A DNA stretch of 64,000 nt from Pseudomonas fluorescens (GTDB lineage Bacteria > Pseudomonadota > Gammaproteobacteria > Pseudomonadales > Pseudomonadaceae): contig NZ_MRST01000025.1 in NCBI RefSeq assembly GCF_001902145.1, positions 558,001-622,000 on the forward strand, in the 5' to 3' direction. This document shows, one piece after another, positions 1 through 8,177 of this stretch. Each line of letters opens with the position of its first letter. Position 1 is the stretch's first letter. The translations under genes were made by a program, and so were the position numbers. Below the pieces are notes generated by a model, which was given only the letters and a program-made list of their open reading frames with translations, had not been told where the DNA came from and ran no database searches.

Positions 1-622
1 ACGTGGCGGCCAGGATGGCCTCGATTTCCACTTCGTCACTGCCGAACGGTCGCACGTCGACGTCGCTGGCCGGGTAGTTGCAGCGTGCCAGCTCGGCTTC
101 CAGTAACACCATCACGGCTTGTTGCTGACTGCGGCGCGCAATGACATAGAGAATATTGGTAACCTCTGCCGACACCACGTCCAAGGGTTGGCGGTTGATG
201 TTATTGACGATCGGCCGCAGCAAGGTGTTGGCCGCCAGCACAAACAGCGTGCCCAGCAACGCCTCGAGGATCAGGTCGGCGCCGGCGCAGGCGCCCACCG
301 CCGCCGAAGCCCAGAGGGTGGCGGCCGTATTGAGCCCGCGCACATTGCCCTCTTCACGCATGATCACCCCGGCCCCCAGGAAGCCGATGCCCGACACCAC
401 GTAAGCGACCACCCGCACCGCGCCTTCCGCACCGCCCAGGCGGTTGGCCATGTCGACAAAAATCGCCGCGCCCACCGCCACCAGTACATTGGTGCGTAAA
501 CCGGCGGTGCGCTGGCGGTACTGGCGCTCGAACCCGATCAGGCCACCGAGAATAAACGCAGCGCTGAGGCTGACCACGGTGTCGACCAGGGAGTTGAGGT
601 TGATATTGTTGATGGCCTGCAT
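1..622 (-). CDS. mgtC: MgtC/SapB family membrane protein (C-terminus cut by window edge)
   Basis: This inner-membrane protein belongs to the MgtC/SapB family, linked to growth at low Mg2+ and in some bacteria to control of the F-type ATPase. Translation from the ATG at 622 gives a start with MQAINNINLNSLVDTVVSLS, then the family hallmark GGLIGFERQYRQRTAGLRTN. Hydrophobic segments with GIGFLGAGVIMRE and LNTAATLWASAAVG follow, then a soluble C-terminal part. The first 207 residues are visible and the end lies off the left edge. The gene follows mgtA on the same strand, but a REPIN fills the gap between them, so co-transcription is uncertain. The assignment is firm at family level. Confidence 0.9.
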   Translation of the reverse strand, partial: MQAINNINLNSLVDTVVSLSAAFILGGLIGFERQYRQRTAGLRTNVLVAVGAAIFVDMANRLGGAEGAVRVVAYVVSGIGFLGAGVIMREEGNVRGLNTAATLWASAAVGACAGADLILEALLGTLFVLAANTLLRPIVNNINRQPLDVVSAEVTNILYVIARRSQQQAVMVLLEAELARCNYPASDVDVRPFGSDEVEIEAILAAT

Positions 623-671
623 AAGAAATCTCCATGAATGCAGCGACAAATTGGAAAACACCGCAGGTTCC

Positions 672-762
672 TGTGGGAGCTGGCTTGCCTGCGATAGCGG
701 TACACCGACCAATGAATCTGGCGACTGATACACCGCCATCGCGGGCAAGCCCGGCTCCCACA
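672..762. repeat. REPIN (GTGGGAGC-type REP pair)
   Basis: Two inverted REP sequences, beginning TGTGGGAGCTGGCTTGCC and ending GGGCAAGCCCGGCTCCCACA, face each other across about 40 bp. The element lies between the mgtA stop codon and the mgtC start, where it could fold in the mRNA and separate expression of the two genes. Confidence 0.9.
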
Positions 763-788
763 AGGTTTGCGGTGTTGCATGGCACTCA

Positions 789-3494
789 CTACTGCCAGCC
801 AAACTTGCGGATGTAGTAGCCCTTCACCGCTTGGGTCAGCGCCATGTAAGCCAGCAAAATCACCGGCAGGAATACAAAGTACAGCGACGGTAGCGCCTGC
901 AATTTGAAGTAATGCGCCAGTGGCCCCATCGGCAGGAATATCCCCACGGCCATGATCACACCGGTCATCAACATCAATGGCAGCGCTGCGCGGCTTTGCA
1001 GAAACGGGATTTTCGGGGTACGGATCATGTGCACGATCAGGGTCTGGGTCAGCAGCCCCACCACAAACCAGCCGGATTGAAATAGCGTTTGGTGGTCTGG
1101 GGTGTTGGCATCAAACACATACCACATGAGTGCGAACGTGGTGATGTCGAAGATCGAACTGATCGGCCCGAAAAACAACATGAAGCGCCCCACTTCCCCC
1201 GGCTGCCAGCGTTGCGGCGTGGCAAGCATCTCGTCATCGACGTTGTCGAAAGGAATGGCGATCTGAGAGATGTCATACAGCAGGTTTTGCACCAGCAGGT
1301 GCATCGGCAGCATCGGCAAAAACGGGATAAAGGCACTGGCCACCAACACCGAGAACACGTTGCCGAAGTTGGAACTGGCGGTCATCTTGATGTACTTGAG
1401 CATGTTGGCGAAGGTGCGCCGGCCTTCCAGCACGCCCTCCTCCAGGATCATCAGGCTCTTCTCCAGCAGGATGATGTCAGCCGCTTCCTTGGCGATGTCC
1501 ACCGCACTGTCCACCGAAATACCGATATCCGCCGTGCGCAACGCCGGAGCGTCGTTGATGCCATCGCCCATAAAGCCCACCACATGCCCGTTGGCCTTGA
1601 GCAGACGCACGATGCGTTCCTTGTGGCTGGGGGTGAGCTTGGCAAACACATTGGTGGTTTCCACGGCCAGGGCCAGCTCGGCGTCGCTCATCACCTCGAT
1701 GTCGTTGCCCATCAGCAAGCCTTGTTGCTCCAGGCCCACTTCGCGGCAGATCTTCGCCGTGACCAGTTCGTTGTCGCCGGTCAACACTTTCACCGCCACG
1801 CCGTGGGCCTCCAGCGCCTTGAGGGCGGGCGCGGTGCTTTCCTTGGGCGGGTCGAGAAACGCCACGTAGCCGATCAGCGTCAGGTTGTTTTCATCGGCCA
1901 GGGTGTAGGTGTCACGTCCTGCCGGCATCGGCTGCGCCGCTACCGCCACCACCCGAAGCCCTTCTTCGTTAAAGGCCGCCGTCACCTGGCGAATGCGCGC
2001 CAGCAGTTCGTCGGTCAGTGCCTCATCGACGTCACCATGACGCACGCGATTGCACACCGATAAAATTTCCTCCACCGCCCCTTTGCAGATCAACAAGTGC
2101 GGTTGGTGCTCCTCGGCCACCACCACCGACATGCGGCGGCGGTTGAAGTCGAAGGGAATTTCGTCAACCTTGTGGAACGCGGTACCGACTTTCAGCTCGC
2201 GATGGATGTCCACATGCTCGAGCACGGCCACATCCAACAGGTTTTTCAAGCCGGTCTGGTAGTAGCTGTTGAGATAGGCCATTTCCAGCACATCGTCCGA
2301 CTCCTGGCCCCACACGTCCACATGGCGCGCCAGGAAAATCTTGTCCTGGGTGAGCGTGCCGGTCTTGTCGGTGCACAGTACGTCCATGGCGCCGAAGTTC
2401 TGGATCGCGTCCAGGCGCTTGACGATCACCTTCTTGCGCGACAGAAACACCGCGCCCTTGGCCAGGGTCGAGGTGACGATCATGGGCAGCATTTCCGGGG
2501 TCAGGCCTACCGCAATCGACAGCGCGAACAGCAACGCCTCGGTCCAGTCGCCCTTGGTGAAACCGTTGATGAACAGCACCAGCGGCGCCATCACGAACAT
2601 AAAGCGAATCAGCAACCAACTGACCTTGTTGACCCCCTGCTGGAACGAGGTGGTCGCCCGGTCCGTCGCCGTGACGCGTTGCGCCAAAGCACCAAAATAC
2701 GTGCTGTTGCCGGTGGCGAGGATTACCGCCGTGGCGGCGCCGGATACCACGTTGGTGCCCATGAACAGGATATTCTCCAGCTCCAGCGGGTTGCGCGTGT
2801 GGGCGTCCTGCTGGTGGGCGAACTTTTCCACCGGCATGGATTCACCGGTCATCGCCGCCTGGCTGACGAACAAATCCTTGGCGCTGAGCACGCGGCAGTC
2901 CGCGGGGATCATGTCGCCGGCCGACAATACAATCAGATCGCCTGGCACCAGTTGCTTGATCGGCAGTTCAATGCGCTTGGCAGCATCGCGGCGCAGCACC
3001 GTCGCGGTATTGCTCACCATGGCCTTCAAGGCGTCGGCGGCCTTGTTCGACTTGGCCTCCTGCCAGAAGCGCAACAAGGTCGAGAGCACCACCATGGAAA
3101 AAATCACCGTGGCGGCCTTCATGTCTTCGGTCAGCCAAGAGATCACCGCCAACAAGGTCAGCAGCAGGTTGAAAGGGTTCTTGTAGCAATGCCACAGGTG
3201 CACCCACCACGGCAGCGGCTGCTCGTGCTCGACTTCATTGAGGCCGTACTGCACGCGCAGGGCGTCGGCTTCCTGGGTGTTCAGGCCCTCGGCGTGGCTG
3301 CCGAGCACGCCCAGCAATTGCACCGCGCTGCGGTTGGCAGAAGCCACCAGTGTTTGCGCCAGGCTGGGCGGTACTTCGCGGCTGACGCTGGCATCGGTCA
3401 CGGTCTCCAGCATCGCCAGGCGGCGAAAATGCCGGGCGATATGCCGGGTCCGCAGGAAACCGGCGAAGAACTCTTTGAGCAAAGTGAGGTTCAT
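789..3494 (-). CDS. mgtA: Magnesium-translocating P-type ATPase MgtA
   Basis: This P-type ATPase of 901 residues imports Mg2+ across the inner membrane using ATP. The P-type motifs appear in order: TGES in the actuator domain, DKTGTLT with the phosphorylated Asp near residue 375, LTGDN, and GDGINDAPALR in the hinge. An N-terminal cation-ATPase domain and paired membrane helices near the middle and at the C-terminus complete the fold. The ATG at 3494 is preferred because AGGAG lies seven bases upstream; an in-frame ATG at 3545 has no such site. The gene is preceded by a long structured leader, which suggests control by Mg2+ or translation, and is followed by mgtC after a REPIN. Confidence 0.95.
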   Translation of the reverse strand: MNLTLLKEFFAGFLRTRHIARHFRRLAMLETVTDASVSREVPPSLAQTLVASANRSAVQLLGVLGSHAEGLNTQEADALRVQYGLNEVEHEQPLPWWVHLWHCYKNPFNLLLTLLAVISWLTEDMKAATVIFSMVVLSTLLRFWQEAKSNKAADALKAMVSNTATVLRRDAAKRIELPIKQLVPGDLIVLSAGDMIPADCRVLSAKDLFVSQAAMTGESMPVEKFAHQQDAHTRNPLELENILFMGTNVVSGAATAVILATGNSTYFGALAQRVTATDRATTSFQQGVNKVSWLLIRFMFVMAPLVLFINGFTKGDWTEALLFALSIAVGLTPEMLPMIVTSTLAKGAVFLSRKKVIVKRLDAIQNFGAMDVLCTDKTGTLTQDKIFLARHVDVWGQESDDVLEMAYLNSYYQTGLKNLLDVAVLEHVDIHRELKVGTAFHKVDEIPFDFNRRRMSVVVAEEHQPHLLICKGAVEEILSVCNRVRHGDVDEALTDELLARIRQVTAAFNEEGLRVVAVAAQPMPAGRDTYTLADENNLTLIGYVAFLDPPKESTAPALKALEAHGVAVKVLTGDNELVTAKICREVGLEQQGLLMGNDIEVMSDAELALAVETTNVFAKLTPSHKERIVRLLKANGHVVGFMGDGINDAPALRTADIGISVDSAVDIAKEAADIILLEKSLMILEEGVLEGRRTFANMLKYIKMTASSNFGNVFSVLVASAFIPFLPMLPMHLLVQNLLYDISQIAIPFDNVDDEMLATPQRWQPGEVGRFMLFFGPISSIFDITTFALMWYVFDANTPDHQTLFQSGWFVVGLLTQTLIVHMIRTPKIPFLQSRAALPLMLMTGVIMAVGIFLPMGPLAHYFKLQALPSLYFVFLPVILLAYMALTQAVKGYYIRKFGWQ

Positions 3495-3838
3495 GGTGTA
3501 ACTCCTGCGCGAGGAAAAACCGTCGTGCAGGTACTGCCCGTCCACACCGCGCCCGTCACACAGGCACAGCCGAACCTGGCCCGCCCGCCGTAACAGGCAG
3601 GCGCGTCCGTAGCATCCAGGCGTTACCCAGGTGCTGGTCAGCGTCGATGAGAGGGATTCAGGCAGGTGCCAGGACTGGCCACTGCCGGGATGCCGCTTCT
3701 CGCTTTATGAGGCGAGACAACGGCATCAGGAAAATGCGCGTTACCTTGCCAAGTAGAGGCCGGTTACCGAAACCGGCCGACGACTGTCACTCGAACAAGT
3801 ACCCACTGAGGGTCTCCGCTATTGATGAAAACGCGCGA
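3495..3838 (-). promoter_or_regulatory. Structured 5' leader of mgtA
   Basis: On the minus strand a leader of roughly 335 nt separates the predicted promoter from the mgtA start. It contains a perfect hairpin at 3758..3778 with arms GGCCGGTT and AACCGGCC. A longer two-part hairpin lies at 3689..3727 with outer arms GATGCCG/CGGCATC and inner arms TCTCGC/GCGAGA. Mg2+-transporter genes in other bacteria are known to have long regulatory leaders. A regulatory role here is inferred from length, structure and position. Confidence 0.5.
3741..3806 (-). CDS. Possible mgtA leader peptide (21 residues)
   Basis: Inside the mgtA leader a short frame starts at a GTG (3806) seven bases after GGAG on the minus strand and ends at TAA 3741..3743. 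It begins MGTCSSDSRRPVSV and runs through the 3758..3778 hairpin, so ribosome progress would open that hairpin. This resembles the arrangement of leader peptides that control mgtA in enteric bacteria, although only one proline is present. It may be a chance frame. Confidence 0.3.
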   Translation of the reverse strand: MGTCSSDSRRPVSVTGLYLAR

Positions 3839-3867
3839 AGCTTACGCCCCGATGTTGGCGGAGTAAA
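3839..3867 (-). promoter_or_regulatory. Candidate sigma70 promoter of mgtA
   Basis: Reading the minus strand, TTTACT (3862..3867) and TAAGCT (3839..3844) are separated by exactly 17 bp. They match four and three of the six consensus bases of -35 and -10. A GGTTTA, resembling one half of a PhoP box, overlaps the -35 element, but no second half-site was found at the expected spacing. Confidence 0.35.
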
Positions 3868-3928
3868 CCGCAGGAAAGTGGCAGCCTGGTGAATAAGAAG
3901 ATTCTTCAGGATGGGTTCAGGTAATACC

Positions 3929-4028
3929 TGTAGGAGCGAGCTTGCTCGCGAAAAACTCACAGGCGCCGCGTTCATTCAGCAAGCACGCGTTATCGTTGAC
4001 GTTTTTCGCGAGCAAGCTCGCTCCTACA
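3929..4028. repeat. REPIN, 100 bp (identical to the copy at 63557)
   Basis: Inverted REPs beginning TGTAGGAGCGAGCTTGCTCG enclose an asymmetric spacer containing GCGTTATCGTTGACG. The full 100 bp, spacer included, is identical to 63557..63656. It lies 18 bp after the ABM-protein stop codon, between it and the mgtA promoter region. Confidence 0.95.
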
Positions 4029-4046
4029 GAAGGCGGAGTGCTGCTT

Positions 4047-4391
4047 TCACTCATGAGCCTGCCTGCTATCGGTCGGCGCTTGAACACGATCCTCGAGACT
4101 GTAATCGCGCACTACCTGGGCAATGCGCAGGTGGTAGTCAGCGAAAACCTGCCGACGGCCTGTTGATTGAGCGGCTCGATGTAGCTCAAGGCTGCGCCAC
4201 TGCTGGATGGCTTCCTCGTCACGCCAGAATGATAGGGAGAGCAGCTTTCCAGGTTCACTCAGGCTCTGGAAACGCTCAACTGAAATGAAGCCATCGATTT
4301 GAGCGAGCAAGGGCTTGAGTTCGGCAGCCAGGTCGAGATAACGCTGGTAGTGTTCCTCATGTGGCCAGGCTTCAAAAATAACAGCGATCAT
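4047..4391 (-). CDS. Antibiotic biosynthesis monooxygenase (ABM) family protein
   Basis: This 114-residue protein has the ferredoxin-like dimeric alpha/beta-barrel pattern of ABM domains, with MIAVIFEAWPHEEHYQRYLD at the N-terminus and GFISVERFQSLSEPGKLLSLSFW with DEEAIQQW in the middle. Such proteins oxidise small aromatics without cofactor or detoxify reactive molecules; the substrate here is unknown. Its ATG overlaps the stop of the cytochrome P450 gene by four bases (ATGA), so the two are almost certainly translated together and probably act on the same compound. A REPIN follows the stop codon. Confidence 0.8.
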   Translation of the reverse strand: MIAVIFEAWPHEEHYQRYLDLAAELKPLLAQIDGFISVERFQSLSEPGKLLSLSFWRDEEAIQQWRSLELHRAAQSTGRRQVFADYHLRIAQVVRDYSLEDRVQAPTDSRQAHE

Positions 4392-5548
4392 TGTTGAGTC
4401 TCCTCATCACGGTAGAACCGCGGGATGCGGCCATTAAGGGAAGGCAAATAATCCCAGCGATAAGCCAGGGCGGATAAGCCTGGCCGTCGATGCAAGAATG
4501 CCGAAATCACCTCTGAGGCAATAGCCAATGCCAAGGGCTGGCCTGGGCATTGATGCCTGCCTGCGCCGAAGCTGAAGGTTCGTCGTTGAGTTCGTTTGGG
4601 CAAGAAACTGTCGGGGTCGGGATTGGCGCCGGGATCTCGGTTGGCAGCAGCAAGCAATAGTAAAACGGTATCGCCCGCCTCTAGAACGCTGCCGCCAATC
4701 GTGCAGCGCTGTGCAACGAAGCGCCGCGTGTTTTGTACCGGTGAGTCGTGGCGCGCCACCTCTGCCACCCACTCAGCGACGCGCATGGGTGTGGCTTGCA
4801 TGCCTTCAAACAGATCAGGGTTTCGTTGGAGCGCTATGAGGGCGTTGCCGATCAGGCCAGCAGTGGCTTCGCAGGTCTGTGACAACAGGCCAATCAGATT
4901 CGCTATCAGCGCATCATCGTCTTTCCAGGCTGAGGCTTGGTATTCGCCATAAAGACGGTCCAACAAGCCGCTACGCTTATCATCGTTACTCAACAGCGCT
5001 TGGAACATCTGCCTCAACCGAGCCGCCCCGCAATGGGCTTCACTGAGTTGAGCTTCGTCGCTCAATGGCGATAGACAGGCGACAAAATCCCGTGTCAGTT
5101 GCGCGACTTCCTGCAACTGGCTGGGTGCGAAACCTATCAAAGTCGCAATGACCGAAACCGGTAACCTGAACATCCACTCGTTCGGGTTACCGACCGGGTC
5201 ATCCAGTGTCTCGACAACCCGCGCCACAATGCCTGCGATATTTTCGGTTCCCAACGAGCCCAAGGCGGGTTCGATAACCATCCGGGGACACCGGTGTTGC
5301 ACGCCCTCGTTCATACGCATCAAACGACCAAAGATATCGCCTGCCGCGCCTTGTGCAATGGCCGCTGGAATCGGCTCGTGCGGTGGACGTACAAGGCAGT
5401 CGGGATGTTCCAGAATGGCCTCGACAACACTGGCGCCACTGGCAATCCATAAACCAAGATCTGCATCGAAGACCAGTTCACTTTGTCGCCTGAGGCGTGC
5501 GTAATAATCGTAGGGGTCGGCGTGAGTGGCGGCTTCAAACGGCGTCAT
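4388..5548 (-). CDS. Cytochrome P450
   Basis: This 386-residue soluble P450 carries the haem-binding signature FSFGAGRHQCPGQ, with Cys334 the predicted haem ligand, and an ExxR motif (EVAR) in the K-helix region. The I-helix segment reads LSQTCEATAGL, departing from the common AGxDTT pattern. It would be a monooxygenase needing separate ferredoxin and reductase partners, and none is encoded nearby. AAGGA lies eight bases before the ATG at 5548. The gene is divergent from an ArsR-type regulator 74 bp away and overlaps the downstream ABM gene. The substrate is unknown. Confidence 0.93.
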   Translation of the reverse strand: MTPFEAATHADPYDYYARLRRQSELVFDADLGLWIASGASVVEAILEHPDCLVRPPHEPIPAAIAQGAAGDIFGRLMRMNEGVQHRCPRMVIEPALGSLGTENIAGIVARVVETLDDPVGNPNEWMFRLPVSVIATLIGFAPSQLQEVAQLTRDFVACLSPLSDEAQLSEAHCGAARLRQMFQALLSNDDKRSGLLDRLYGEYQASAWKDDDALIANLIGLLSQTCEATAGLIGNALIALQRNPDLFEGMQATPMRVAEWVAEVARHDSPVQNTRRFVAQRCTIGGSVLEAGDTVLLLLAAANRDPGANPDPDSFLPKRTQRRTFSFGAGRHQCPGQPLALAIASEVISAFLHRRPGLSALAYRWDYLPSLNGRIPRFYRDEETQQ

Positions 5549-5622
5549 GGTGGCAGTCCTTTTCGCTAAGAACCGCTACTATCGAACAATCGTCACTCCG
5601 ACAATTCGCTCAGGAACGAAAT

Positions 5623-6360
5623 ATGGATTCCCAAAGCAATGACACCGCCATTTCGCGTGTCGCCGGCGCCATTGCCGAACCCGCAAGGACGAAAATGCTA
5701 TGTTCGCTGATGGACGGCCACGCCCGCACCAGTACTGAACTGGCCGTCATCGCCGACGTCAGTGCTTCTACGGCGAGCGCACACTTGGCAAGGCTTAAAG
5801 AGGACGGCTTGGTAAAACTGCACACTCAGGGCAGGCACCGCTACTTCAGCCTGGCAGACGCTCACGTGGCCAAAGCCATCGAAGCCCTCATGGTGATCAG
5901 CCGAAACGCACAGACCGGGTTTGTTTCGACGACCCCCAGTCGGTTGCAGCTAGCGCGAACCTGTTATGACCACATGGCGGGGTCCTTGGCGGTACAACTG
6001 CACGACTATTTCCTCGACTCCGGCTGGTTGACCCTGCCGGACTCGGGTGACGGTGCGTATCAGCTCAGCGTGGAGGGTGAAAAAGCGATGACAGGGCTCG
6101 GTGTCGAGGTAGATACCGTAAGGGCACAGCGGCGTCGTTTCGCTTGCTCATGCCTGGACTGGAGCATGCGCCGCCCTCACCTCGCTGGCGCACTGGGGGC
6201 CGCCGTTCTACAGGCCGTCATAAGCCGCAAATGGGTTGTCCAGGACCTTGATAGTCGGGCGCTGGCCGTGACGCCCAAGGGGCGAAAGGAGCTGTCGGGC
6301 AGGTTTGGGATCAGGATTGATGCACCAGAACTGAAGCGCTCAGGCAGCGCCTGCGCATGA
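5623..6360 (+). CDS. ArsR-type helix-turn-helix transcriptional regulator
   Basis: This 245-residue regulator has an N-terminal winged helix (AEPARTKMLCSLMDGHARTS, then the recognition region VSASTASAHLARLKEDGLV) of the ArsR type. A longer C-terminal region with RTCYDHMAGSLAVQL follows. Typical metal-binding cysteine pairs of ArsR/SmtB are absent, so it may sense an organic ligand. The ATG at 5623 is chosen because AGGAA precedes it closely. It is divergent from the P450-ABM pair, with similar short sequences CGAACAATCG and CGACAATTCG in the shared 74-bp gap, so it probably controls that pair and itself. Confidence 0.85.
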   Translation: MDSQSNDTAISRVAGAIAEPARTKMLCSLMDGHARTSTELAVIADVSASTASAHLARLKEDGLVKLHTQGRHRYFSLADAHVAKAIEALMVISRNAQTGFVSTTPSRLQLARTCYDHMAGSLAVQLHDYFLDSGWLTLPDSGDGAYQLSVEGEKAMTGLGVEVDTVRAQRRRFACSCLDWSMRRPHLAGALGAAVLQAVISRKWVVQDLDSRALAVTPKGRKELSGRFGIRIDAPELKRSGSACA

Positions 6361-6378
6361 GGCCAAAACCCATTCACA

Positions 6379-6978
6379 CTACGGTGCGCCGGGTCGATCC
6401 CGCACAACCAACGCCAGGTAGCCGTCGATAGTTCTCTGACCGACGGGCTTGACCTGTATCGACACCCTATTCACTTGCCGGCCCATCGTGATGCCCTCGC
6501 GGGTACGCACCTGTACATAGCCAAGCCTGGGCCAAAAACGCTCGGCCCTGGTATTGCCCACCACTACCGTCAACCGCAGCCACTGAGCGCCCTTCGCCAC
6601 CGCCCAGGCCTCAAGGTCCGCGTGCAAGCGCTGCGCCAGCCCGCTGCCGTGCCAGCGCGCATGCACCAGCAGCAACCCGATGTGCCACACCCCGGTGGCG
6701 AGCAAATCCGCGGCGATATTCACCACGGCGACCAGTTGGCCCTGCGCATCGCGGTAACCCAGCCAGTACATGCGGCTGCAATGCCAGCCAGCGGGTAATT
6801 GGCCGCGTAATTCGTCCCGTGCTTCGGTCGGGGTAGCCGGTTCGCCATTCACCGCGATGAAGTAAGCAGGCGCCTGTTCAAAAAACTGCTGCAGCTGCGC
6901 CTCATCGCAGCCAAGCAGCTCAACCACCCGAATGCCTTCGAGGGAGCAGCCAGGCAACACATATGGATCGACGTCCAT
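6379..6978 (-). CDS. GNAT family N-acetyltransferase
   Basis: The 199-residue protein has the acetyl-CoA-binding GNAT core. Visible parts are VWHIGLLLVHARWHGSGLAQ (strand 4 and pyrophosphate loop, with a GSGLAQ variant of the Q/RxxGxG/A motif), LRLTVVVGNTRAERFWPRLG and GYVQVRTREG. Such enzymes move an acetyl group to an amine; the acceptor is unknown. The ATG at 6978 follows GAGG by seven bases. It starts 11 bp after the FKBP stop codon, so the two form an operon. It converges with the ArsR-type gene. Confidence 0.87.
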   Translation of the reverse strand: MDVDPYVLPGCSLEGIRVVELLGCDEAQLQQFFEQAPAYFIAVNGEPATPTEARDELRGQLPAGWHCSRMYWLGYRDAQGQLVAVVNIAADLLATGVWHIGLLLVHARWHGSGLAQRLHADLEAWAVAKGAQWLRLTVVVGNTRAERFWPRLGYVQVRTREGITMGRQVNRVSIQVKPVGQRTIDGYLALVVRDRPGAP

Positions 6979-6989
6979 GTTCAACCTCT

Positions 6990-7334
6990 TCAATCATCCC
7001 GCGTCAGCACTTCCAGCAATTCAATCTCAAAACGCAGGTTACTGTTGGGCTTGATATGCGCGCCCATCGAGCGCTCGCCATAAGCCAGGTGCGCCGGTAC
7101 GTACAAGGTGCGCACACCACCAACCTGCATGCCCATCAATCCCTGGTCCCAGCCCTTGATCACGCGGCCGGTGCCGATCACGCACTGGAACGGTTTACCC
7201 CGCGCCCAGGAGGAATCGAACACCGTGCCATCTTCCAGGGTGCCGGTGTATTGGGTGGTGATCAACGCGCCCTTGACCACGGCTTTGCCGTCGCCCAGGC
7301 GGATGTCGGTGACCTGCAGTTCATTGTTGCTCAT
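6990..7334 (-). CDS. FKBP-type peptidyl-prolyl cis-trans isomerase
   Basis: This 114-residue single-domain FKBP speeds cis-trans isomerisation at proline bonds and assists folding. Family motifs are clear: VKGALITTQYTGTLEDGTVFDSS, then IGTGRVIKGWDQGLMGMQVGG, LYVPAHLAYGER and FEIELLEV. There is no signal peptide, so it is probably cytoplasmic. The start at MSNNELQV (7334) is chosen because upstream in-frame codons do not resemble FKBP sequence and GAGAA precedes this ATG. It is the first gene of a pair with the acetyltransferase. Confidence 0.93.
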   Translation of the reverse strand: MSNNELQVTDIRLGDGKAVVKGALITTQYTGTLEDGTVFDSSWARGKPFQCVIGTGRVIKGWDQGLMGMQVGGVRTLYVPAHLAYGERSMGAHIKPNSNLRFEIELLEVLTRDD

Positions 7335-7478
7335 GGGGTTCTCATTGAAGGGGTGAAAGGCTGGGTTTTTCCCAGAATCGGAGGGGTCTGGCAAGTGCAG
7401 GGGAATGACCAGGGTGATGGTGGACCGCTCGCTGGAATGCATACAGCCACATTGGATCTGTATGCGTCCAGAAGCCTT

Positions 7479-8099
7479 TTACAACCAATGCCAGAACCGG
7501 CTCCAGAACCCGCGCCCCAACTCGTCCTTGCACCCGGCATATTGGCGCGCATACATCTGCGAACGCGCCTGCACCTTGCTCGCCACCGGCGGCAGCCAGG
7601 CTTTGCTGGCGTAGGTGCGCTGGCGGTAGCCGCCCCAGCCTTCGTGGTAGTTCAGGTACTGGCCGTAGGCATCGTATTTGTAGACGCCGTTGATGGTGTA
7701 GGTCTTGTCCATGTACCAGCCGATAAAGTCGATCGCGTCGTCAAAGTCTTCGCGATCAGCGCCGCTGCGGCCGGTGGCTTTGCGGTAGTCGTTCCATACT
7801 TCATTCTTGGCCTGGGCATAGCCGGAAGCGGTGGAGACGCGGCCCCATGGGATGATCCACAGCAGATATTTACGCGGGGTCTTGGCGTCGTGGCGAAAGC
7901 CCGACTCCTGATACATGATCGCGAACGGCACCTGGATCGGCACGCCCCAGCGCTTTTGCGTGACCTTGGCGGCGTCGTACCAGTCGTCTTTTTCGCGCAA
8001 GATACCGCAGAGGTCGTTGGGCGTGCGTGGCGGCGAGGTGCCGCACGCCGCCAACAGGGAAGTGAGTAATAACAGTCCGACGGCTTTGCCTGCGCTCAA
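7479..8099 (-). CDS. Transglycosylase SLT-domain lipoprotein
   Basis: This 206-residue lipoprotein has a signal peptide ending in the lipobox LLAAC. An SLT-like region follows with AIMYQESGF, where the Glu is the likely catalytic residue, and a later tyrosine- and glycine-rich part (SGYAQAKNEVW, YLNYHEGWGGY). It is expected to sit in the envelope and cut or bind peptidoglycan. The start appears to be a TTG at 8099 with GGTGA just upstream; no ATG fits ahead of the signal peptide. A short palindrome lies between it and the upstream gene. Confidence 0.8.
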   Translation of the reverse strand: MSAGKAVGLLLLTSLLAACGTSPPRTPNDLCGILREKDDWYDAAKVTQKRWGVPIQVPFAIMYQESGFRHDAKTPRKYLLWIIPWGRVSTASGYAQAKNEVWNDYRKATGRSGADREDFDDAIDFIGWYMDKTYTINGVYKYDAYGQYLNYHEGWGGYRQRTYASKAWLPPVASKVQARSQMYARQYAGCKDELGRGFWSRFWHWL

Positions 8100-8119
8100 G
8101 GGTCACCTTTGTGGGATAA

Positions 8120-8143
8120 GGGTAAAATGCCAGCATTTTACCC
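8120..8143. terminator. Palindrome between the membrane-protein and lipoprotein genes
   Basis: Arms GGGTAAAATG and CATTTTACCC enclose four bases in the 78-bp gap. On the minus strand it follows the 8178..9146 gene and could be a terminator or a processing hairpin. It could equally be an operator for the lipoprotein gene, whose start is 20 bp away. Confidence 0.4.
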
Positions 8144-8177
8144 CTTCACACAGGCGGCGTCCTTGCCGCAGACATCT

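Noticed and set aside
2097..3593. A 498-residue open frame opposite mgtA
   Set aside because: It is antisense to a clear P-type ATPase; its His/Gln/Arg-rich composition is typical of GC-rich shadow frames.
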